Assembly (NCBI RefSeq): GCF_028023675.1
Contig: NZ_JAQIOZ010000015.1
Span: 58,078-122,077, forward strand
Source of the DNA: Primorskyibacter aestuariivivens
GTDB lineage: Bacteria > Pseudomonadota > Alphaproteobacteria > Rhodobacterales > Rhodobacteraceae
DNA length: 64,000 nucleotides
Direction: 5' to 3'
In this document: positions 16,389 to 24,454 of the stretch, in pieces
Layout: each line of letters starts with the position of its first letter
How positions within the stretch are numbered: position 1 is the first letter of the stretch
Notes under the pieces: model-generated
The model's database searches: none
Told to the model about the DNA's origin: nothing
Seen by the model: the letters and a program-made list of their open reading frames with translations, nothing else
Program-made: the position numbers and the translations under genes

Positions 16389-17234
16389 ATGGCCCTTTCA
16401 CAGACGCAAACCGGGGCGCAAACCGGGGCGCAGACACAGGCGCAGATTGCCAAGGTCGATCCGGTCTGGGCGCGAATCCTGACCGAAGCGGAACAGGCGA
16501 TCCATGACGAACCGCTTCTGGGCGGGCTGGTGCATCAGAGCGTGCTGCACCACAAATCGCTGGAACGCGCCATGAGCTACCGTATCTCGCTCAAGCTGGC
16601 CTCGGGCGAGATGTCCGACCAGATGCTGCGCGAGATCTGTGACGAGGCGATGGGGGATGACCCGGCGATTGGCCAGGCGATCCGCGCCGATATCGCCGCC
16701 GTCTATGACCGCGACCCGGCCTGCCATAGGTTCCTGCAACCGGTACTGTTCTTCAAAGGCTTCCAGGCGGTGCAGGCGTACCGCGTGGGTCATTGGCTCT
16801 GGCAACAGGGGCGGCGCGATCTGGCCTATTTCATCCAGATGCGGGTCTCCGAGGTGTTCGGCATCGACATTCACCCCGCCGCGCGCATCGGCAAGGGGAT
16901 CATGATCGACCACGCCCATTCCATCGTGATCGGTGAAACGGCCGTGGTGGGTGACAATGTCTCGATGCTGCATTCGGTCACGCTGGGCGGGACCGGCAAG
17001 GAAGAAGAGGACCGCCACCCCAAGATCGGCGATGGCGTGCTGATCGGCGCGGGTGCCAAGGTGCTGGGCAATATCCGTGTCGGCAATTGCTCTCGCATCG
17101 CCGCAGGGTCCGTGGTGCTGTCCGAAGTGCCGCCCTGCAAGACGGTGGCGGGCGTCCCGGCCAAGATCGTCGGCGAGGCGGGCTGTGACCAGCCTGCCAT
17201 GACCATGGATCAGATTCTGAAATCAGGTGCCTGA
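16389..17234 (+). CDS. cysE: Serine O-acetyltransferase
   Basis: Makes O-acetylserine from serine and acetyl-CoA, the first step of cysteine synthesis; the partner cysK lies about 39 kb away at 56136. The N-terminal helical SATase domain (DPVWARILTEAEQAIHDEP, then SVLHHKSLERAMSYRISLKL) covers residues to about 140. The left-handed hexapeptide-repeat domain follows (GIDIHPAARIGKGIMIDHA, with catalytic-type HSIVIGETAVVGDN and SVTLGGTG). GAGG five bases before ATG 16389 supports this start; ATGs at 16371 and 16374 would add five or six residues. A short QTGAQTGAQTQAQ repeat near the N-terminus is unusual. Confidence 0.94.
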   Translation: MALSQTQTGAQTGAQTQAQIAKVDPVWARILTEAEQAIHDEPLLGGLVHQSVLHHKSLERAMSYRISLKLASGEMSDQMLREICDEAMGDDPAIGQAIRADIAAVYDRDPACHRFLQPVLFFKGFQAVQAYRVGHWLWQQGRRDLAYFIQMRVSEVFGIDIHPAARIGKGIMIDHAHSIVIGETAVVGDNVSMLHSVTLGGTGKEEEDRHPKIGDGVLIGAGAKVLGNIRVGNCSRIAAGSVVLSEVPPCKTVAGVPAKIVGEAGCDQPAMTMDQILKSGA

Positions 17235-17304
17235 CACGTCCCGGGCGCTGCAAGAACAAAGCGCGCCGGGTTGATCGCAAACAGCGGCGCGCAGGAAAGG
17301 GACC

Positions 17305-18522
17305 ATGCCCTTTGAGGGACACTTCCTGACGCTTTGGGCCGAGGCGGCTTTGCACAGCCTTGGATTTTTCTGGATGGCGTTCTGGGCCTTTGGCCTGGGC
17401 TATTCCATCAGCGCGGCGATCCAGGTCTTTACCTCGCGCGCGGCGATGAGCCGGACCATGGGCGGACGCGGACTGCGGCCCGTGGTGCTGGGTACGTTTT
17501 TCGGTTTTGTCTCGTCGTCCTGCAGCTTTGCCGCGCTGGCCGCGACGCGGTCCTTTCTGGCCAAGGGCGCGGGGCTGGTGCCGTCACTGGCCTTTCTTCT
17601 GGCCTCAACCAACCTTGTGATCGAACTGGGCATTGTCATCTCGGTCTTTCTGTCCTGGCATTTCGTGGTGGGTGAATATGTTGGCGGGCTGATCCTGATC
17701 GGGGTGATGTGGGGCGTGGTGCGGGCCACGCGGCCGGACAGCCTTGTGCGCCAGCTGCGTGACCGGCTTGAAGCGGGCGGCGATGACGATCCCTGGCCGC
17801 TTTCGGCGCTGTGGCGCGCGCCCCGGGTGTGGGCCGATCTGGCACAGGCTTATATCGGCGAATGGCAGATGGTCTGGAAGGACGTGACCATCGGCTTCAC
17901 CGTGGCCGGGATCATCGCGGCCTTTGTGCCCGGTGAGTTCTTTGTCTGGCTGTTCCCAGGCACCGGGGGCGACAGCGCGCCGGGCTTTGGCGAGGTGCTG
18001 GCCCAGACCATCATCGGGCCGGTGGCGGCTTTCTTCACCTTTATCGGCTCGATGGGGAATATTCCGCTGGCCGGGCTACTCTATGCCAACGGGGTAAGCG
18101 TGGCGGGGATCATGGCCTTTATCTTCTCGGATCTGATCGTGTTGCCCGTATTGCGGGTGAATGCGCAGTTCTATGGCTGGCGCATGGCGCTTTATATTGC
18201 CGGGGTCTTCCTGATCGCGCTGATCGTGACCGCTCTGGCCATCCATTACGGGTTCTGGGCGCTGGGGCTGGCCCCCGAGGCGGTGACGCGCGGGCTGCCC
18301 GCGCCGGAAAGCCGCTTTGCGCTGGATTATACCTTCTGGTTGAATCTGGGCTTTGCCGCCATCAGCCTTGGCGCGTTTGTGCTGGCACAGCGGGCGGGGC
18401 ATGGCGGCCATGATCACGACCATGATCACGGCTCCGGGACTGCGGATCATGTGCTGCGGGCACTGGCGCTGCTGTCCCTGGCCTGGTTGCTCGCCGGGGG
18501 CGTTCTGGCGCTTTGGGGATAA
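17305..18522 (+). CDS. Predicted permease (DUF318/YraQ family) with His-rich loop
   Basis: A 405-residue membrane protein with about ten hydrophobic segments, of the predicted permease family that includes YraQ and arsenite-efflux-type ArsP proteins. Two half-repeats carry the family motif: SSSCSFAALAATRSFLAKGAG (about residues 70-90) and GSMGNIPLAGLLYANGVSVAG (about 252-272). Near the C-terminus a cytoplasmic or periplasmic loop reads HGGHDHDHDHG (about 371-381), a likely metal-binding stretch. The substrate is unknown; the His cluster hints at metal or metalloid transport. It lies 70 bases downstream of cysE and may be cotranscribed. Confidence 0.82.
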   Translation: MPFEGHFLTLWAEAALHSLGFFWMAFWAFGLGYSISAAIQVFTSRAAMSRTMGGRGLRPVVLGTFFGFVSSSCSFAALAATRSFLAKGAGLVPSLAFLLASTNLVIELGIVISVFLSWHFVVGEYVGGLILIGVMWGVVRATRPDSLVRQLRDRLEAGGDDDPWPLSALWRAPRVWADLAQAYIGEWQMVWKDVTIGFTVAGIIAAFVPGEFFVWLFPGTGGDSAPGFGEVLAQTIIGPVAAFFTFIGSMGNIPLAGLLYANGVSVAGIMAFIFSDLIVLPVLRVNAQFYGWRMALYIAGVFLIALIVTALAIHYGFWALGLAPEAVTRGLPAPESRFALDYTFWLNLGFAAISLGAFVLAQRAGHGGHDHDHDHGSGTADHVLRALALLSLAWLLAGGVLALWG

Positions 18523-18533
18523 TGCGCAGGGGC

Positions 18534-18556
18534 GGCCAGGAACATGTGCGCTGGCC
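18534..18556. terminator. Stem-loop between convergent genes
   Basis: GGCCAG (18534-18539) and CTGGCC (18551-18556) are inverted repeats in the 51-base gap between the permease and the convergent ornithine cyclodeaminase gene. No T-run; a weak candidate for a shared terminator. Confidence 0.35.
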
Positions 18557-18573
18557 AGCACCTGTCTGATCCG

Positions 18574-19641
18574 TCAACCCTTGCTTCGTTGCAGCATTCC
18601 GAACAGGTCGCGCGGATCATCCGGATCCGCCAGCAGATCGAGATCGGCGTATAGATCAGTGCCGCGAATGGCGTCGCGGACATAGCGGAGCGCGCTGAAG
18701 TCCTCGATGGCAAACCCCACGGAGTCGAACAGTGTCACCTGCCGCGCATCGCGGCGGCCCTGTGCGGTCCCGGTGATCACCTTCCACAACTCGGTAAAGG
18801 GGTGATCGGCGGGCATTTGCTGTAGCTCGCCCTCGATCCGGGTCTGCTCGGGATATTCCACGAACATATCGGCACGCGCCACGATGCCCGGATGCAGTTC
18901 CGTCTTGCCGGGGCAGTCGCCGCCGATCGCGTTGATATGCACGCCCGCGCCGACCATGTTGTCGGTCAGGATCGTGGCGTTGGCCTTGTCCGCCGTGCAG
19001 GTGGTGAGAATCTGCGCGCCCTCGATGGCCTCTTCGGCGGAGGTGCAGGAGATCACGGTCAGCCCCGATCCCGCGAGATTGCGCGCGGCTTTGGCGGTGG
19101 CTTTCGGGTCGATGTCATAGAGCTTGACCGTCTTGATCCCCACAAGCGCTTTCATGGCGAGGCTCTGAAACTCCGCCTGTGCGCCATTGCCGATCATCGC
19201 CATGGTCGTGGCCCCTTTGGGCGCGAGGTATTTCGCCGCCATGGCCGAGGTCGCTGCCGTGCGCATCGCGGTCAGCATGGTCATTTCCGTGAGCAGCACC
19301 GGATAGCCCGTATAGACATCGGCCAGAAGGCCAAAGGCAGTCACGGTCTGCAGCCCCTCGCGGGTGTTCTTGGGGTGGCCATTGACATATTTGAAGCCAT
19401 AAGCCTCCCCATCCGAGGTGGGCATCAGTTCGATCACCCCCACATCGGAATGGGACGCCACGCGCGGGGTCTTGTCGAACAGCTCCCAGCGGCGGAAATC
19501 ATCTTCGATATAGGCGGCCAGGTCGCGCAGCATCGGCTCCACGCCGATATGATGGATCAGCTGCATCATGTTGTCGACCGAGACAAAAGGCACCAGCGCC
19601 TTGTCCGAGGGCATGAGCTCAGAGGGTCGGAGCGGTTTCAT
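18574..19641 (-). CDS. Ornithine cyclodeaminase
   Basis: About 355 residues of the ornithine cyclodeaminase/mu-crystallin family, an NAD-dependent enzyme converting ornithine to proline plus ammonia. The Rossmann motif IGNGAQAEFQ is near residue 145, and the substrate/NAD-binding regions VASHSDVGVIELMPTSD, GFKYVNGHPKN and HINAIGGDCPGKTELHPGI are as in true ornithine cyclodeaminases (long form, about 350 residues). ATG 19641 has GGAG at a six-base spacing; ATG 19653 overlaps the arginase stop. It follows arginase in one operon, so together they turn arginine into proline. Confidence 0.92.
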   Translation of the reverse strand: MKPLRPSELMPSDKALVPFVSVDNMMQLIHHIGVEPMLRDLAAYIEDDFRRWELFDKTPRVASHSDVGVIELMPTSDGEAYGFKYVNGHPKNTREGLQTVTAFGLLADVYTGYPVLLTEMTMLTAMRTAATSAMAAKYLAPKGATTMAMIGNGAQAEFQSLAMKALVGIKTVKLYDIDPKATAKAARNLAGSGLTVISCTSAEEAIEGAQILTTCTADKANATILTDNMVGAGVHINAIGGDCPGKTELHPGIVARADMFVEYPEQTRIEGELQQMPADHPFTELWKVITGTAQGRRDARQVTLFDSVGFAIEDFSALRYVRDAIRGTDLYADLDLLADPDDPRDLFGMLQRSKG

Positions 19642-19652
19642 GGGCATCTCCA

Positions 19653-20579
19653 TCACGCAAAGGCCCGGGTCGGGCGGTCAAAGACACGGCGGCCAAGGGC
19701 CGAGGCGGCGAGGTCCACCATCGCCTGTGCCGTGCGGCCGCGCTCATCGAGAAAGGGGTTCAGTTCCACCAGATCGAGCGAAGTCATAAGCCCGCTGTCG
19801 CAAATCATCTCCATGACCAGATGCGCTTCGCGGATCGTGGCGCCGCCGGGCACGGTGGTGCCAACGGCGGGGGCGATGGTCGGGTCGAGGAAATCCACGT
19901 CCAGCGAGACATGCAGGAAACCATTGGCGGCGGCGACCTTGTCCAGGAAGGCGGCCAGCGGTGTGGCAATGCCGGTCTCGTCGATCTCGCGCATGTCGTG
20001 GCAGGAAATCTGCGTCTCCTGCAACATCGCCTTTTCCGGCGCGTCGACCGAACGTAACCCGATCATGCAGATATTCTCTTCGGGCACCGGCGCGGGCACC
20101 GCGGGAAAACCGGGAAAGCCCTTGCGCCCCGCCGCATAGGCCACCGGCGTGCCGTGCAGGTTGCCGGATTCGGTGGTCTCTGCCGTGTTGAAATCGCTAT
20201 GCGCATCCAGCCAGAGCACGAATTGCGGGCGGTTCTGTTCGGCGGCATAGGCGGCGACGCCAGTCACGCTGCCCATGGACAGCGCGTGATCGCCGCCGAG
20301 GAAAATCGGCAGCCCGCGCGCCATCGACTCCCGGGCGACACGCATCAGCCGATGGGTCCAGCCAATGGTCTCGCGCGGGGCGTAGAGCCGTGTGTCGCCG
20401 CTGTCGGGCTCATGCGCGGCGGGCGTCAGGTTGCCCAGATCCTCGACCTTGTGGCCCAGATTGGCCAGTTCGCGGCCCAGCCCGGCGGTGCGATAGGCAT
20501 CGGGCCCCATGAGACAGCCCATGCGGCGTTTGCCGCAATCCATCGGCGCGCCGACAAGGATACAGGTTTTCCGGGTCAT
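19653..20579 (-). CDS. Arginase
   Basis: A 308-residue manganese ureohydrolase that cleaves arginine to ornithine and urea. Metal ligands are recognisable in GGDHALSMG, DAHSDFNT and SLDVDFLDP, and the family segment LDLVELNPFLDE closes the active site. ATG 20579 is chosen because GGAG lies exactly six bases upstream; the longer frame would start at a TTG. It is the first gene of the arginase-cyclodeaminase operon and is divergent from an Lrp-type regulator 114 bases away, which probably controls it. Confidence 0.94.
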   Translation of the reverse strand: MTRKTCILVGAPMDCGKRRMGCLMGPDAYRTAGLGRELANLGHKVEDLGNLTPAAHEPDSGDTRLYAPRETIGWTHRLMRVARESMARGLPIFLGGDHALSMGSVTGVAAYAAEQNRPQFVLWLDAHSDFNTAETTESGNLHGTPVAYAAGRKGFPGFPAVPAPVPEENICMIGLRSVDAPEKAMLQETQISCHDMREIDETGIATPLAAFLDKVAAANGFLHVSLDVDFLDPTIAPAVGTTVPGGATIREAHLVMEMICDSGLMTSLDLVELNPFLDERGRTAQAMVDLAASALGRRVFDRPTRAFA

Positions 20580-20693
20580 GTGAGTCTCCAAAACGATATG
20601 GCACGATCATTTCCGCAGAAGCGGTTGTCTGTAAGCGGCCAAAGTGATCATATCGGAACCAATTAATGCAATTCGAAGGCTTTATACTCCGAA

Positions 20694-21119
20694 ATGGATA
20701 GTTCCGACCAAAAACTCATCGCCGCGCTGCGCCACAATGCGCGCGCCTCGCTGTCTGATCTTGCGGCGCAGCTTAGCCTGTCACGCACCACGGTCAGGGC
20801 ACGCATCGAACGGTTGCAGCAGCGCGGTGAGATCGTGGGATTTACCGTCGTGCTCAAGGGCGATACCGCCACCGATCCGGTGCGGGGTTTGATGATGATC
20901 GGGATCGAAGGGCGCGGCACCGACCGTATCCTGCGCCAGCTTCAGGGCCTGCCCGAGGTGCGTGCGCTGCATTCCACAAACGGGCGCTGGGACGTGATCG
21001 CCGAGATCGGCACCGACACGCTGGAAAGCTTTGACGCGGTGCTGGCGCGCATTCGTCGGTTTGACGGGGTAGCGCATTCGGAAACCAGCCTGCTTCTGTC
21101 CACCAAGAAATCCGGCTGA
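20694..21119 (+). CDS. Lrp/AsnC-family regulator, likely of arginine catabolism
   Basis: A 141-residue Lrp/AsnC regulator: an N-terminal winged HTH (MDSSDQKLIAALRHNARASL, then LAAQLSLSRTTVRARIERLQ, to about residue 60) and a C-terminal RAM ligand-binding domain (RALHSTNGRWDVIAEI, then the final strand SETSLLLSTKK). It is divergent from the arginase operon; the AT-rich shared region around 20640-20690 is where its operators should lie. By analogy with arginase-linked Lrp proteins it probably responds to arginine or ornithine. Confidence 0.9.
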   Translation: MDSSDQKLIAALRHNARASLSDLAAQLSLSRTTVRARIERLQQRGEIVGFTVVLKGDTATDPVRGLMMIGIEGRGTDRILRQLQGLPEVRALHSTNGRWDVIAEIGTDTLESFDAVLARIRRFDGVAHSETSLLLSTKKSG

Positions 21120-21202
21120 CGCCGCGGCTTTGATCCGGGTCATGGAAAGAGCGGTCGCGCGCCCCTAGCTTTGGATCAGACGCAGATAAGGAGCGCCACG
21201 CC

Positions 21203-22321
21203 ATGCTGTCCAACCGCATCGATCTTTTCACCATTCTGGGCTTTCGGGTCAGCGTGGACCTGTCCTGGACCGTGTTGGCGGTGCTGGTGACATGGTCGCT
21301 GGCCACCGGCTACTTCCCGGAAGCCGTCGAGGGCATTCGCCCCAACGCTGCCTGGTGGCTGGGGGCGATCGGGGCGCTGGGGCTATTTGCCTCGATCATC
21401 CTGCATGAGTTGGCGCATTCCGTGGTGGCGCGGCGGTTTGACATCCCGATCCGTGGCATCACGCTGTTCATCTTTGGCGGCGTGGCCGAGATGGAGCGTG
21501 AACCGCCCAGCGCCAAATCCGAGTTCTACATGGCCATCGCGGGTCCGATCATGAGCTATGTGCTGGCGGCGCTGTTCTATGTCGTTGCGGGCGCGGTGCC
21601 GGGTGAGCTGGGCACGGCGCTGTTTGTCTATCTGGCCGTGATCAATTTCATCCTCGCCACGTTCAACCTCGTCCCTGCCTTCCCATTGGATGGGGGGCGG
21701 GTATTCCGCGCGGCGATGTGGTGGAAAACCGGCGATTTCGCCCGCGCCACGCGGATGGGCGCGGCGCTGGGGCGGACATTCGGCATGGTGCTGATCGCGC
21801 TGGGGCTGTTCAGCCTGATTTCCGGCAATGCCATCGGCGGGATGTGGCAGGCGCTTTTGGGGTTCTTCATCATCACCGCGTCGCGGTCATCGGAAATGCA
21901 GATGGTCATGAAAACCGGGCTGGAGGGCGTCCGCGTGGGTCAGATCATGTTGCGCGACGTAGTGACCATCCCGTCAGATACGCCGCTGGACGAAGCGGTC
22001 GAGGCCTATTTCTACACCAGCCATCACAGCGCCTATCCGGTGGTGCGGGGCGCGCGGGTGCTTGGCACGCTCCGGTCCGAAGATATCGGCCGGGTGGCGC
22101 GCGAGGACCGCGCCACGACGCGCGCGGTGGATGTGGTGAACCCGCAGGGCCGGGTGGGACAGGTGGACCCGGACATGCCGGTGCTCGACGCGATCCGCCT
22201 CATGCAGGAACGCGGCAGCGGGCGGTTGCTTGTGGTAGGGCGGGATGGCGCGCTTGTCGGGCTTTTGACCATGCGCGACATCCTCGATTACCTGTCGGTG
22301 CGTCAGCAACTGGACGCGTGA
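21203..22321 (+). CDS. Site-2 protease (M50) with C-terminal CBS domain pair
   Basis: A 372-residue intramembrane zinc metalloprotease. HELAH at residues 68-72 and PLDGG at 161-165 give the two zinc-binding motifs, within about six membrane segments. Residues about 235-372 form two CBS domains (RVGQIMLRDVVTIPSDTPL; then DVVNPQGRVGQVDPDMPVL), the layout of archaeal/bacterial group III S2P proteins where CBS domains sense nucleotides. An FNR-like element (TTGATCCGGGTCA) lies about 70 bases upstream. The target protein is unknown; no anti-sigma factor gene is adjacent. Confidence 0.92.
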   Translation: MLSNRIDLFTILGFRVSVDLSWTVLAVLVTWSLATGYFPEAVEGIRPNAAWWLGAIGALGLFASIILHELAHSVVARRFDIPIRGITLFIFGGVAEMEREPPSAKSEFYMAIAGPIMSYVLAALFYVVAGAVPGELGTALFVYLAVINFILATFNLVPAFPLDGGRVFRAAMWWKTGDFARATRMGAALGRTFGMVLIALGLFSLISGNAIGGMWQALLGFFIITASRSSEMQMVMKTGLEGVRVGQIMLRDVVTIPSDTPLDEAVEAYFYTSHHSAYPVVRGARVLGTLRSEDIGRVAREDRATTRAVDVVNPQGRVGQVDPDMPVLDAIRLMQERGSGRLLVVGRDGALVGLLTMRDILDYLSVRQQLDA

Positions 22322-22325
22322 CAGA

Positions 22326-22799
22326 TCAATCGCGTTTCAGCGCCGCCATGGCCCAGATCACCGCCAGCCCGAGCGAGGCGAAGGCATTGTAATTCGCCAT
22401 GGTCAGGCCAAAGAGGAACGGCTCGAAACTGTCACACAGCACCAGCGCCGGTCCTTCACTGGCCCCGGGCAGGAGCGCATCGCCGCCAAGACCGCCCAGA
22501 TCTTCACTGCCGCCGGTGCAGCTGTCGGGGCCTGCCCACCATTTGCGCTCGACGCCGCTGTGATAGACGCCGATACCCGCGGTGGTCAGCGCCGACAGCC
22601 CGCCGAGGAGAGGCATCATCGGGCCGGATATGGCCAGCGCCGCGCCGCCGAACACAACCGCCGCCGCATGCGGCCAGCGTTGCCACAGGCACATGGCGCA
22701 GGGTGCCCAGCCAAGGGCCTGAAAGAAAAAGGCAGCGGCCAGCAGGGCAAGCGAGCCCCCGGCGGCAAGAATGATGAGAAATTGGCGTGTCACGGGCAT
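22326..22799 (-). CDS. DsbB-family disulfide bond formation protein
   Basis: A 157-residue, four-helix membrane protein of the DsbB family, which reoxidises periplasmic DsbA and passes electrons to quinone. The first redox pair is Cys34-x-x-Cys37 (WAPCAMCLWQRWPH), the second Cys94 and Cys122, as in DsbB. The loop between the second pair is Gly-rich (GGSEDLGGLGGDALLPGASEG). ATG 22799 has AGGA five bases upstream; an upstream in-frame ATG at 22841 is possible. It is convergent with the site-2 protease gene, four bases apart, and follows the exoD-like gene. Confidence 0.87.
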   Translation of the reverse strand: MPVTRQFLIILAAGGSLALLAAAFFFQALGWAPCAMCLWQRWPHAAAVVFGGAALAISGPMMPLLGGLSALTTAGIGVYHSGVERKWWAGPDSCTGGSEDLGGLGGDALLPGASEGPALVLCDSFEPFLFGLTMANYNAFASLGLAVIWAMAALKRD

Positions 22800-22881
22800 C
22801 TTGTCCTGATGTTTCTGTGCGATGCTGTATGGGCTGCGCATGAGTGCTGCGCAAGGTCTCAAAACCGCGTGAAGTATAGGG

Positions 22882-23496
22882 CTAAACGCCGAGCCAGGCC
22901 TTGATCAGGCTCAACAGAGTGGCACCCGCAAAGATCAGCGACGCGATCCATGCGCTGCCCAGCACGATCCCGAGCAGGGTGAGAATGCCGTCGCGCTCCA
23001 AAAGCCCCATGGCCACCACAACGACCGCAAAGCCGGGCACGGTATTGGTGGCGGGCAGGGGCACCATGATGGAGGCGCTGAACAGCACAAGCGCCAGACC
23101 GACTAGCCGGTCGGCCGGGGCGCGGGTCAGCACGCCCAGTCTTGGATGGCTGATCGCTTCGATCCGGCGCAGCCACGGCCGGGCGCGATTGGCAAGACTG
23201 ACAAGACCGGGTTTGCTCACTTCGCGCGCGCCCAGGCGGACCGGAAGCCACGGCGCGCGCCGACCAAGCGCGATCTGCGCCGAGATGAACATCAGCGGCA
23301 GCGACACGATCTGTGGAATGCCATAGAGAAACGGTATACAGCAGGGCAGGGCGAGGATCAGCAGGAACAGGCCAAAGGCCCGCTCGTTCAGATGCTGCAT
23401 GATCCAGTCAAGCGTTACGCCCTCCTCTGGTGCCTCGGCCACCAGATGATCGAGCCGATCCGAGATCGTCATGTCCTGTGAAACATGGACCGTCAT
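22882..23496 (-). CDS. ExoD-family membrane protein
   Basis: A 204-residue exopolysaccharide synthesis ExoD family protein with several membrane helices. The family pattern VTLDWIMQHLNERAFGLFLLIL, then LPCCIPFLYGIPQIVSLPLMFISAQI, then RLVGLALVLFSASIMVPLPATN, is clear. In Rhizobium ExoD affects exopolysaccharide and alkali tolerance; the biochemical role is unknown. ATG 23496 has AAGGAG nine bases upstream. Probably cotranscribed with the dsbB gene 82 bases downstream. Confidence 0.88.
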   Translation of the reverse strand: MTVHVSQDMTISDRLDHLVAEAPEEGVTLDWIMQHLNERAFGLFLLILALPCCIPFLYGIPQIVSLPLMFISAQIALGRRAPWLPVRLGAREVSKPGLVSLANRARPWLRRIEAISHPRLGVLTRAPADRLVGLALVLFSASIMVPLPATNTVPGFAVVVVAMGLLERDGILTLLGIVLGSAWIASLIFAGATLLSLIKAWLGV

Positions 23497-23698
23497 TCTG
23501 CGGGTCTCCTTACGCCATCGGGCGCATTGTGGGTCCCGGCAAAGCACGGGGATCAATCGGCGGATAGCAAATCAAGCGCGCTGATTCCAGCGCTTGGGTG
23601 TCCGTATCGGGGGGCAAAACGCGATGTCCCGGCTCCGGGCAAATATCGCCGTCGGCCCCGCTTGCGGGCGTCCAAATTGCGGTGTAGGACAGACCCGT

Positions 23699-23784
23699 GC
23701 CCAAGTGGCGGAATGGTAGACGCAGGGGATTCAAAATCCCCCGATGGCGACATCGTGTGGGTTCGAGTCCCACCTTGGGCACCA
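23699..23784 (+). tRNA. tRNA-Leu(CAA)
   Basis: A class II tRNA. The acceptor arm GCCCAAG (23699-23705) pairs with CTTGGGC (23774-23780), followed by A and an encoded CCA to 23784. The anticodon stem GGGGA/TCCCC encloses the loop TTCAAAA, so the anticodon is CAA (23732-23734), reading UUG. The long variable arm (about 23742-23757) and GGTTCGAGTCC T-arm are present. Confidence 0.96.
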
Positions 23785-23828
23785 GTTCCGCGATTTCTCT
23801 CAAATTTCATCTATCTGGCGCGGCGGTG

Positions 23829-23843
23829 TTAACGCGTTGTTAA
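23829..23843. promoter_or_regulatory. CtrA-like box TTAA-N7-TTAA
   Basis: TTAA at 23829-23832, seven bases, TTAA at 23840-23843. This matches the alphaproteobacterial CtrA consensus apart from the final C. It lies 45 bases after the tRNA and about 610 bases before the first RTX gene, so the target is uncertain. Confidence 0.35.
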
Positions 23844-23898
23844 GACATGCGCGATTCGCGCCAATCCGGTGCCGGTGTTTTTTCATTTCGGTGTTCAA

Positions 23899-24006
23899 TT
23901 ACCCAAGCTTCGGCCTATTGGTTCTGCTTCGGACACGATCAATGACCGCAACCTGCCACAGTTGAGGCCTCAACAATAAGGCCGAAAGGCGGCGAAAATT
24001 GGGTAG
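23899..24006. other. Nested inverted repeat, candidate structured RNA or operator
   Basis: Outer arms TACCCAA (23900-23906) and TTGGGTA (23999-24005); middle arms TTCGGCCT (23909-23916) and AGGCCGAA (23979-23986); inside lies a perfect 14-base palindrome GTTGAGGCCTCAAC (23961-23974). The arms pair without mismatch within each block. No coding role is visible. Confidence 0.45.
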
Positions 24007-24454
24007 AGAAACGCTTTCATTTTCTCGCCTTGGTTGTGTGTGTTTTTTTAAGTTTTTGAAAAAAAACAATTAACGATTCCGGTTTCTTACGGATTTCACC
24101 GTGATTCCACTGCCCAAATTCACGGCTCCGAAAGCTATGTGCCTCATTTAAGACGTTTTTTCTGACAATTTCTCCTTTGTTTGAGCCAATCACCGCCATA
24201 ATCTAACCCTTGCCCAACTGGGGGGTGAAGTCTGTTGGCCACGGGGGCGGCCGCTGAACCGTTGCGTGTCTGAAAAACGCAAAGGGACCTGAGGTGAAGT
24301 GCGTTTCGCATTTCACCGGACGCCGACGCGTGTCGTTTCGGTGTCCCGGCTCCTTTTGTCTGAAACCAGCCTCGCAGCATATGGAATGGCGGTACGTGAA
24401 CCGAATGCGCCCAAGCGCGCGGCTCCGTCCCGGAACGAAAGTAGAAGGTGCGTT

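Larger units (their letters stand above)
23785..24454 (+). other. 670-base AT-rich non-coding region ahead of the RTX/Hint genes
   Basis: No gene is supported here. It is clearly more A/T-rich than its surroundings (for example a T7 and an A8 run near 24044-24067). It contains a TTAA-N7-TTAA element (23829-23843), a long nested inverted repeat (23899-24006), and a hairpin at 24293-24317 whose 11-bp stem (GGTGAAGTGCG with CGCATTTCACC, one G-T pair) would form in the leader of the first RTX gene. Confidence 0.6.

Noticed and set aside
23485..23832. Plus-strand frame containing GGMVDAGDSKSPDGD
   Set aside because: This is the familiar mistranslation of a tRNA-Leu gene, not a protein.
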